From NCBI GenBank assembly GCA_964617245.1, contig CAZTWF010000026.1, forward strand, positions 1 through 9,657: a DNA stretch of 9,657 nt, in the 5' to 3' direction. Below are positions 1-5,333 of this stretch, piece by piece (position 1 is the first letter of the stretch; every line of letters starts with the position of its first letter). Both the position numbers and the translations under genes were made by a program. The notes below the pieces were generated by a model. That model was given only the letters and a program-made list of their open reading frames with translations. It searched no databases and was not told the origin of the DNA. This DNA comes from WYZ-LMO11 sp964617245 (GTDB lineage Archaea; Thermoproteota; Methanomethylicia; Methanomethylicales; Methanomethylicaceae).

Positions 1-2
1 AA

Positions 3-1721
3 GAAGTTTTTAAATATCTTTTAGAATATCCAATTATATTAACATTTAATGGAGATAATTTTGATCTTCATTATCTATGGAGAAGAGCACAAGTATTAGG
101 AATTAAAAAAGAAGAAATTCCAATAATAATGGGAAGAGAAATTGCATTATTACCAATAGGAATTCATATTGATTTATATAAATTCTTTCATAATCATGCT
201 ATACAAGTTTATGCTTTTGGAAATTCTTATAGAGAAATAACATTAGATTCTATAGCAAGTACTTTAATTGGTATTACAAAAATACCAGTAGAAAAAAATA
301 TTGCTGAACTCAGTTATTTTGAACTTGCATCTTATTGTTATAGAGATGCTTTAATAACATTAAATTTAACAACATTTAATTCTAATTTAGTAATGAATTT
401 AATAACAATGATAATGAGAATTTCAAAAATGTCTATGGAAGATGTTACTAGACAAGGAATTTCTAAATGGATAAAAAGTATGTTATTATATGAACATAGA
501 AAGAACAATTATCTAATTCCAAATCAAGAAGATATAGAATCTATAAAAGGAATAGCTTCTACTACTGCAATTATAAAAGGTAAAAAGTATATGGGAGCTA
601 TTGTAATAAGACCTGAAACTAATGTTTATTTCAATGTTGTAGTTCTTGATTTTGCAAGTCTATATCCTGGCATAATAGCAAGATGGAATTTAAGTTATGA
701 AACTGTTAGATGTCCACATGAAGAATGTAGATCAAATTTAGTTCCAGATACAAAACATTGGGTATGTAGAAAAAGATCAGGATTAATGTCATTAATAATT
801 GGAGTATTAAGAGATGTAAGAGTTAAATGGTTTAAACATAAAGCTAAAGATCCATCTTTAAGTAAAGAAGAGAGAAGTTGGTATAATGTAGTACAACAAG
901 CATTAAAAGTATTTTTAAATGCATCTTATGGAGTATTTGGATCAGATGTATTTCAATTATATTGTCTTCCATTAGCTGAAAGTACAACAGCTATAGGTAG
1001 ATATATAATAAAAGAAACAATAAATAAAGCAAAAGAAATGAATTTAAATGTTATATATGCAGATACTGATAGTCTTTTTATTCATAAGCCATTAGAACAA
1101 CAAATAATTGAATTACAAGAATGGGCTGAATCAAGATTTGGAATTGATCTTGAAGTAGATAAAAAATATGTATTTCTAACATTTTCAGGAAGAAAAAAGA
1201 ATTATCTTGGATTATTAGATAGTGGTATTGTTGATATAAAAGGATTAGTAGGAAAAAAACGTAATACACCTGTATTTTTAAAACATGCATTTAATGAATT
1301 AATACAAATATTAAAAGAAGTAAAAACACCACAAGATTTTAATTATGCAAAGGAAAAAATAAAGGAAATTATACAAAATTGTTATAGTAATTTAAAGAAT
1401 AAGAAATATACTTTAGATGAACTTGCTTTTAGAGTAATGCTTTCTCGTTCACCTGAAAAATATGTAAAAACAACACCTCAACATGTAAAAGCAGCAAGAC
1501 TTCTTCAAGAAAAAGGCAAGGAAGTTAAACCTGGAGATATTATATCATATGTAAAAGTTATAGGTGGTGTTAAACCAGTTCAACTTGCTAGATTAGATGA
1601 AATAGATATAGAAAAATATATTGGACATATTCAAACAACTTTTGAACAAGTATTAGATGCATTAGGAATAGAATTTGAAGAAATTGTTGGAGTTAAAAAA
1701 TTAGAATTCTTTACTAAGTAA
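3..1721 (+). CDS. polB1: Family B DNA polymerase, PolB1 (Dpo1) type, 5' partial
   Basis: This is the C-terminal two thirds of a replicative family B DNA polymerase with 3'-5' proofreading. The frame is open to the window edge (first full codon at 3), so the ATG at 129 is internal. Upstream of it the frame encodes the Exo II-like motif FNGDNFDL (45-68), and YCYRD (about 333-347) fits Exo III. The polymerase motifs follow in order: motif A DFASLYPG (648-671), motif B around KVFLNASYG (906-932) and motif C YADTDS (1056-1073), so both catalytic aspartates are present. The C-terminal part, with KKNYLG, KKRNTP, TPQHVKAA and GVKPVQLA, closely resembles Sulfolobus PolB1 as I remember it. Between motifs A and B lies a C-x4-C-x9-H-x2-C cluster (711-767) that might bind zinc; this is inference. 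Motif A ends in Gly where Ser is usual. The gene ends at TAA 1719-1721, facing the small minus-strand gene. Confidence 0.95.
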   Translation, partial: EVFKYLLEYPIILTFNGDNFDLHYLWRRAQVLGIKKEEIPIIMGREIALLPIGIHIDLYKFFHNHAIQVYAFGNSYREITLDSIASTLIGITKIPVEKNIAELSYFELASYCYRDALITLNLTTFNSNLVMNLITMIMRISKMSMEDVTRQGISKWIKSMLLYEHRKNNYLIPNQEDIESIKGIASTTAIIKGKKYMGAIVIRPETNVYFNVVVLDFASLYPGIIARWNLSYETVRCPHEECRSNLVPDTKHWVCRKRSGLMSLIIGVLRDVRVKWFKHKAKDPSLSKEERSWYNVVQQALKVFLNASYGVFGSDVFQLYCLPLAESTTAIGRYIIKETINKAKEMNLNVIYADTDSLFIHKPLEQQIIELQEWAESRFGIDLEVDKKYVFLTFSGRKKNYLGLLDSGIVDIKGLVGKKRNTPVFLKHAFNELIQILKEVKTPQDFNYAKEKIKEIIQNCYSNLKNKKYTLDELAFRVMLSRSPEKYVKTTPQHVKAARLLQEKGKEVKPGDIISYVKVIGGVKPVQLARLDEIDIEKYIGHIQTTFEQVLDALGIEFEEIVGVKKLEFFTK

Positions 1722-1750
1722 TTATTTTATATAATTAGTTTACTAAATGA

Positions 1751-1894
1751 TTAACTTGCAATTCCTGTTCTATTATATCTCAATAAACTGAAAAATCTTA
1801 TATATTGAAGAGTTTTTCTATATTCGATCTTTAATTCATATTTCATTCTTAACATTTCCAATCTTATATTATTATATTTTTTATAACTTTTCAT
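1751..1894 (-). CDS. Small basic protein, 47 aa, unknown function
   Basis: A 47-residue reading frame runs from ATG (complement of 1892-1894) to TAA (complement of 1751-1753). Its main support is a strong ribosome site: AGGAGGA on the minus strand (complement of 1901-1907), six bases before the ATG, the best Shine-Dalgarno match in the window. TATA-like repeats lie just upstream at 1916-1945. The product starts MKSYKKYNNIRLEML and ends LLRYNRTGIAS. It is rich in Lys, Arg and Tyr, has no cysteine, and has no membrane segment; most of it could be one amphipathic helix with a short Gly-containing tail. I do not recognise a family. Size and charge would suit an RNA- or DNA-binding protein, a ribosomal accessory protein or a polymerase partner, but that is speculation. 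It faces polB1 with 29 bp between the stop codons, and it fills most of an otherwise empty 300-bp gap. Confidence 0.66.
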   Translation of the reverse strand: MKSYKKYNNIRLEMLRMKYELKIEYRKTLQYIRFFSLLRYNRTGIAS

Positions 1895-1900
1895 TAAAAG

Positions 1901-1907
1901 TCCTCCT
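1901..1907 (-). promoter_or_regulatory. Strong Shine-Dalgarno site of the 47-aa gene
   Basis: The minus strand reads AGGAGGA here, complementary to the anti-SD end of archaeal 16S rRNA, with six bases to the ATG at 1894. Such a long match is unlikely by chance in DNA this AT-rich, and it is the main reason for calling the small gene. Confidence 0.7.
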
Positions 1908-1915
1908 GAATTTAA

Positions 1916-1945
1916 TCTTATATTAAAAATTCTTATATTAAAAAA
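1916..1945 (-). repeat. Tandem 15-bp repeat with TATA-like sequence upstream of the 47-aa gene
   Basis: The plus strand holds two adjacent 15-bp units of TCTTATATTAAAA plus two bases (1916-1930 and 1931-1945), identical at 14 of 15 positions. Read on the minus strand each contains TTTTAATATAAGA, which resembles an archaeal TATA element, and they lie 22 to 51 bp upstream of the small gene's ATG. They may be a duplicated promoter element, but low complexity of AT-rich DNA is an alternative. Further TCTTATAT copies lie near 1797, 1863 and 1993. Confidence 0.45.
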
Positions 1946-1993
1946 TTATTATAATTACTAGCTAATGAAAATAATGTAAAAAATAATGTAATC

Positions 1994-2032
1994 TTATATA
2001 TTTAAAAAATAATTATTAATAGAAAAGGGTGA
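1994..2032 (+). promoter_or_regulatory. Promoter and ribosome site of thrS
   Basis: A TATA-like element TTATATATTTAAA (1994-2006) would place transcription start at about 2025, giving a very short leader. GGGTGA at 2027-2032 matches the archaeal anti-SD and sits five bases before the TTG at 2038. This spacing argues that TTG 2038 is the start and that GTG 2029 is part of the ribosome site. The promoter call is tentative because AT-rich DNA yields many TATA-like strings. Confidence 0.5.
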
Positions 2033-2037
2033 AACAA

Positions 2038-3885
2038 TTGAGAATACTCTTAATACATGCAGATTATATTGAATATGCTCCTCTACAACCTGCTATTAAA
2101 GAACCAGAAAAAATAGAAAATATTGGAAAATATGAAAGAATAGAAGAATGTCTTGTTGCTTTTTGTAGTATAGAAAAAATAGATGAAAAAAATCCTGAAG
2201 AAATTGTAAAACTTACATCAGAAGCAATAATTGAACATGTAAAAATGATAAAAGCAGATAGAATAGTAATATATCCATATGCACATCTTTCATCTGATTT
2301 AGCATCACCAAAAAATGCTATGGAAATATTACATAAACTTAAAGAAGAATTAGAAAAGATAATAGAAGTAAAATTAGTTCCTTTTGGATGGTATAAAGCA
2401 TTTACATTAAAATGTAAAGGACATCCTCTAAGTGAATTATCAAGAACAATAGTACCTAGAGAAGAAAAGAAAAAAGAAGAAAAACATATTCCAAGTAGTT
2501 TTCTAATTCTAACACCAAATGGAAAAGAAATACCTATTGATTTATCAAATCCTGATAGTTTTCTTAATCTTGATATTGATCCTACATTAATTAAATTAAT
2601 AAAAAATGAAGCTGGAATAAAAGAAAAACATCAAACACTTGCACATATTAAAATAATGAAGAAATTAGAACTTTTAGATTATGAGGCTGCATCAGATATA
2701 GGTCATTTCAGATTTTATCCAAAAGGTGTAATAATTAAAAATTCATTAGAAGAATATGCTAATAATTTTGCAATAAAAGAATTAAAAGCAATGAGAATTG
2801 AAACACCAATGATATATAAACTTGATGAGCCAGATATTGCAGAACAAGCTTCAAGATTTAGAGAAAGAGATTATAGACTTAAAGTTGATAATAAAGAATT
2901 TATTTTAAGATTTGCTGGAGATTTTGGATTATTTAGAATGATGAAAGATGTTATTATGAGTTATAAACAATTACCTATAAGAATATATGAGCTTTCTCCA
3001 TCCTTTAGACTTGAACAAAGTGGAGAATGTGTAGGTTTGAAAAGATTAAGAGCATTTACAATGCCAGATATTCATTGTTTTTGTAGGGATTTAGAAGAAG
3101 GATTATCAGAATATAAATTATTATTTGAAAAATATACTGAATTTACTAATTCTATGGAAATTGAATATACTATAGCTTTTAGAGTTGTAAAAGAATTTTA
3201 TTTAAAAAATAAAGAATGGATTGTTTCTTTATTAAAAATTGCTAATAAACCTGCTTTAATAGAAATACTTCCTGAAATGAAACATTATTGGATATTAAAA
3301 CATGAATATCAAGCAATTGATTCTACTGGAGGAAATATACAATTAGCAACACTTCAACTTGATATTGAAGATGCTACAAGATATGGAATATATTATGTTG
3401 ATGAAAATGGAGATAAAAAAGGATGTATAATTTTACATAGTTCTATGGGTTCTATTGAACGTTGGATTGGGGTTATATTAGAACAAGCAGCAAAGGATAT
3501 GGAAAATAAAAAAGTTCCAAAATTACCATTATGGTTAAGTCCAATACAAGTGAGAATTATTCCAGTAAATATAAATTATTTAGATAAAGCAATTGAAATT
3601 GCCTTAAAAATTAATGAGAATAATATTCGTGCTGATGTAGATGATAGAAATGAAAGTGTAGCTAAGAAAATAAGAGATGCTGAAATGGAATGGATTCCAT
3701 ATATAATAGTAATAGGAGAAAAAGAAATATCATCAGGAGAACTTTCTATAAGAATAAGAGGAGAAGGAATTTCAAATAAAAAATTAGATGAATTAATAGA
3801 AGAAATAAATAAGAAAATTTCATCAAAGCCTAGAGTACCTTTATGTTTACCAATAAAATTATCAGCTAGACCATATTTCAAATAG
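2038..3885 (+). CDS. thrS: Threonyl-tRNA synthetase, archaeal type with N-terminal editing domain
   Basis: This cytosolic class II synthetase charges tRNA-Thr with threonine. The TTG start at 2038 gives 615 residues beginning MRILLIHADYIEY, as archaeal ThrRS does, and is preceded by GGGTGA; GTG 2029 would add three residues and is used for the numbering below. Residues 1 to about 145 are the archaeal, D-Tyr-tRNA-deacylase-like editing domain that removes mischarged serine, with YPYAHLSSDLASP (82-94) and FGWYKAF through GHPLSELSR (119-139). The catalytic domain follows, with motif 2 FRLEQSGECVGLKRLRAF (326-343), His349 and His470 as zinc ligands, and motif 3 near GSIERW (474-479). The anticodon-binding domain starts around 505. 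The oddity is Asp298 (codon 2920-2922): an ungapped alignment puts it on the zinc-binding Cys334 of E. coli ThrRS. Editing and catalysis are in one chain, unlike crenarchaea that split ThrRS into two genes. Confidence 0.96.
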   Translation: MRILLIHADYIEYAPLQPAIKEPEKIENIGKYERIEECLVAFCSIEKIDEKNPEEIVKLTSEAIIEHVKMIKADRIVIYPYAHLSSDLASPKNAMEILHKLKEELEKIIEVKLVPFGWYKAFTLKCKGHPLSELSRTIVPREEKKKEEKHIPSSFLILTPNGKEIPIDLSNPDSFLNLDIDPTLIKLIKNEAGIKEKHQTLAHIKIMKKLELLDYEAASDIGHFRFYPKGVIIKNSLEEYANNFAIKELKAMRIETPMIYKLDEPDIAEQASRFRERDYRLKVDNKEFILRFAGDFGLFRMMKDVIMSYKQLPIRIYELSPSFRLEQSGECVGLKRLRAFTMPDIHCFCRDLEEGLSEYKLLFEKYTEFTNSMEIEYTIAFRVVKEFYLKNKEWIVSLLKIANKPALIEILPEMKHYWILKHEYQAIDSTGGNIQLATLQLDIEDATRYGIYYVDENGDKKGCIILHSSMGSIERWIGVILEQAAKDMENKKVPKLPLWLSPIQVRIIPVNINYLDKAIEIALKINENNIRADVDDRNESVAKKIRDAEMEWIPYIIVIGEKEISSGELSIRIRGEGISNKKLDELIEEINKKISSKPRVPLCLPIKLSARPYFK

Positions 3886-3895
3886 ATTAAAAGAG

Positions 3896-3939
3896 TTTAA
3901 ATATAAAAAAATACGTAAAACACATATAGCTATGAGGTG
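3896..3939 (+). promoter_or_regulatory. Promoter and ribosome site of the thioredoxin-like gene pair
   Basis: TTTAAATATAAAA at 3896-3908 is a good TATA-like element. Start of transcription would fall near 3928, followed by the ribosome site GAGGTG at 3934-3939, five bases before ATG 3945. This would drive the two overlapping genes as one unit separate from thrS. Confidence 0.5.
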
Positions 3940-3944
3940 TAAAA

Positions 3945-4262
3945 ATGAAGATTGAAGGAATAATTGCTGTATTAGCAGATTGGGAAGAAAGAAGTAAATA
4001 TATACTTCAAGTATGTGAAGAAGTCTCAAAAATAAAAAATATACCAATTGAAATAAGAAAAGAAGACTATGACTTTCTTACAATGTATGGAGAAAAAGAT
4101 GAATTTGGTGGTGTAGAAATACCTCAAGTTTTTTTAAAACTAAAAGGAGGTATTATAAAACATATTATGACAAGAATACCTGATAATGAGAAAGGACTTC
4201 CAGATATAGAAAAAGCAATAAAGAATATAATAGAAAAAATAGAAGAGGAAGAAAAAGAATGA
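3945..4262 (+). CDS. Thioredoxin-fold-like protein lacking the CXXC motif
   Basis: A 105-residue cytosolic protein without signal peptide. The predicted order of strands and helices and the segment VEIPQVFLKLKGG (57-69) resemble the C-terminal half of thioredoxin, where a cis-proline (here Pro60) precedes a strand and a Gly turn. At the place of the WCxxC active site it has DWEERSK (12-18), so Trp is kept but both cysteines are absent. The only cysteine, Cys24, is in the following helix. It therefore cannot be a normal dithiol oxidoreductase, and a binding or scaffolding role is more likely. The last residues are strongly acidic (EKIEEEEKE). The start is supported by GAGGTG five bases upstream. 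The stop overlaps the next start as ATGA, implying coupled translation. The fold call is from sequence pattern only. Confidence 0.7.
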   Translation: MKIEGIIAVLADWEERSKYILQVCEEVSKIKNIPIEIRKEDYDFLTMYGEKDEFGGVEIPQVFLKLKGGIIKHIMTRIPDNEKGLPDIEKAIKNIIEKIEEEEKE

Positions 4263-4690
4263 GTGAAGCTTTAGTTATAAGAGCAAGAGAAGGCAAAATA
4301 ATAGAAAAAACAAAGATATCTGGTGATTTTAAAGAAATTATTAAAAAGAAAGTTATAGAGTGTATTTCACTTTGGAATGTAGAAAAAGCAGATTTCACTG
4401 TAATAAGAGATCCACAATATCCTATATCTGTAGAATTACCATTAACAAAAGAACAATATGAACTTTATTCTAAATATAATATGTCAAGAACTTCTGAAGG
4501 AACAGTTATTTTCTATGTTCCTGTATACATTATATCATTTGATAATGAATATACTGATGAAAATTATATTGATAAAGAAGTTATAGTAATTGCACCTGCA
4601 CTTGATGAAAAAGCAGAAGAAGCAATTATTGAATTAGCAATTCAAACTACTACACCAGAAATTACTGAAGAAGAAGAGGAAGATATTTAA
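4259..4690 (+). CDS. Unknown 143-aa protein with acidic C-terminal tail
   Basis: I do not recognise this family. The product has 143 residues, one cysteine (Cys35), no membrane segment and no signal peptide. The body alternates likely beta strands (EALVIRA, ADFTVIRD, GTVIFYVPVYII, KEVIVIAPAL) with helices (about 24-38 and 116-130). It ends in a flexible acidic tail, EITEEEEEDI (134-143). Its ATG lies inside the stop of the preceding gene (ATGA at 4259-4262), so the two proteins are probably made in matched amounts and may form a complex. An acidic tail on a compact body is typical of proteins that contact basic partners such as ribosomal or DNA-bound proteins; that reading is inference. The structured RNA candidate begins 20 bp after its stop. 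Confidence 0.82.
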   Translation: MSEALVIRAREGKIIEKTKISGDFKEIIKKKVIECISLWNVEKADFTVIRDPQYPISVELPLTKEQYELYSKYNMSRTSEGTVIFYVPVYIISFDNEYTDENYIDKEVIVIAPALDEKAEEAIIELAIQTTTPEITEEEEEDI

Positions 4691-4709
4691 AATAGAAAAT
4701 TAAAAATAA

Positions 4710-4834
4710 TTTAGCGATGATCGAGGATACAAAGCTCTGATTTCATGAAGAAGCCGCTACAAAGGTGAGCTAAAGCTCATTTAGTCCTTTTCTTCATTTT
4801 TAAATCCGAACCCGAATTCTATATCATCGCTAAA
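4710..4834 (+). ncRNA. Structured non-coding RNA candidate, class unknown
   Basis: About 125 bases with no reading frame, clearly richer in G+C (about 38 % by hand count) than its surroundings. TTTAGCGATGAT (4710-4721) pairs perfectly with ATCATCGCTAAA (4823-4834), a 12-bp closing stem. Inside, GATTT (4739-4743) pairs with AAATC (4802-4806), ATGAAGAA (4745-4752) pairs with TTCTTCAT (4790-4797), and GTGAGC-TAAA-GCTCAT (4765-4780) forms an apical hairpin. G-U pairs (4753 with 4789, 4765 with 4780) favour the plus strand. The unpaired 3' part holds CCGAACCCGAATTCTAT (4806-4822), recalling RNase P RNA conserved region V, but no matching helix P4 partner (CGGG) exists. A short CG-A-GG/CCCG helix (4722-4726 with 4811-4814) is possible. 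Standard C/D, H/ACA, tRNA, 5S and SRP RNA features were not found. It may be read from its own promoter or processed from the upstream operon. Confidence 0.72.
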
Positions 4835-4846
4835 ATTATATATAAA

Positions 4847-4859
4847 ATATTTAAAAATA
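4847..4859 (+). promoter_or_regulatory. TATA-like element for a leaderless DUF123 transcript
   Basis: ATATTTAAAAATA lies about 28 bp (centre) before ATG 4881, so transcription would begin at or next to the start codon. No ribosome site precedes that ATG, which fits a leaderless mRNA. Confidence 0.45.
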
Positions 4860-4880
4860 AAAATTACGCTATTTAATATA

Positions 4881-5333
4881 ATGAAAGGAACTTATGTAAT
4901 TATATTAAGTATTCAAGATTTATACTATTTAAAAATAAATAAAAAAGAATTTCAAATTAAAAAAGGAATTTATATTTATGTTGGTTCTGCATTAGGTTTT
5001 GGAGGTATTTCAAAAAGAATAGAAAGATATTTTCAAATATTTAATGGTATTAAAAGAAATAAACATTGGCATATAGATTATTTAATTCCAAAAGCAAAAA
5101 ATATTATAGTAATATATGCTGAAACTAATGAAAAATATGAATGTAAGCTTTTTCAATCTCTTAAAAATATAATTAAAAATATAGAAATTATAAAAGGTTT
5201 TGGAAATACAGATTGTAAATCAAAATGTGGTTCTCATTTATTATATTTAGGAGATATTGAAATTGAAAATATTATAGAAAAAGTAATAGAATCATTTAAA
5301 AGAATTGGTCTTAAGCCTTTAATAATGAATTAA
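4881..5333 (+). CDS. DUF123 family protein with GIY-YIG-like nuclease fold
   Basis: A 150-residue stand-alone member of the DUF123 (COG1833) family, which is related in fold to GIY-YIG nucleases. The family signature is visible in order: KGTYVIIL (2-9), KGIYIYVGSALGFGGISKRIERY (28-50) as the GIY-YIG counterpart with its following Arg residues, KHWHIDYLI (61-69), ECKL (87-90) and GFGNTDCKSKCGSHLLYL (106-123) with two conserved cysteines and a His. In some prokaryotes the domain is fused to endonuclease III, hinting at a DNA repair role, but its activity is unproven to my knowledge. No ribosome site precedes the ATG and a TATA-like box lies about 28 bp upstream, so the mRNA is probably leaderless. 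The last 23 bp overlap the end of the convergent peptidase gene. Confidence 0.9.
   Translation: MKGTYVIILSIQDLYYLKINKKEFQIKKGIYIYVGSALGFGGISKRIERYFQIFNGIKRNKHWHIDYLIPKAKNIIVIYAETNEKYECKLFQSLKNIIKNIEIIKGFGNTDCKSKCGSHLLYLGDIEIENIIEKVIESFKRIGLKPLIMN

Noticed and set aside
1078..1290. Minus-strand frame of 70 codons inside polB1
   Set aside because: It is antisense to the conserved polymerase motifs and has low-complexity composition and no ribosome site.
1722..2028. CRISPR array in the repeat-bearing gap
   Set aside because: The TCTTATAT repeats are short, irregularly spaced and without uniform spacers.
2029..2037. GTG at 2029 as start of thrS
   Set aside because: It lies inside the GGGTGA ribosome site; TTG 2038 has the right spacing and gives the family's usual N-terminus MRILLIH.
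3576..4047. Two minus-strand frames across the end of thrS and the thioredoxin-like gene
   Set aside because: They mirror well-supported plus-strand genes and show no family features or start signals.
4165..4398. Minus-strand frame of 77 codons
   Set aside because: It is antisense to the coupled pair; its Leu/Phe/Ser-rich product is the usual shadow of Glu/Lys-rich codons.
4715..4750. Box C/D guide RNA reading of the structured RNA (GCGATGA, CTGA at 4737-4740, TCATGA at 4743-4748)
   Set aside because: Both C-like boxes have a mismatch, there is no final D box, and the first C-like box is fully paired in the terminal stem, leaving no kink-turn.
4710..4834. tRNA, 5S rRNA, SRP RNA or standard H/ACA RNA
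   Set aside because: No cloverleaf or T-loop on either strand, no 5S or SRP core motifs in the right places, and no clear ANA box after a correctly spaced pocket.
4710..4834. Miniature inverted-repeat transposon
   Set aside because: The terminal repeats pair as an RNA stem with further nested stems and G-U pairs, no target duplication is seen, and no second copy occurs in the window.
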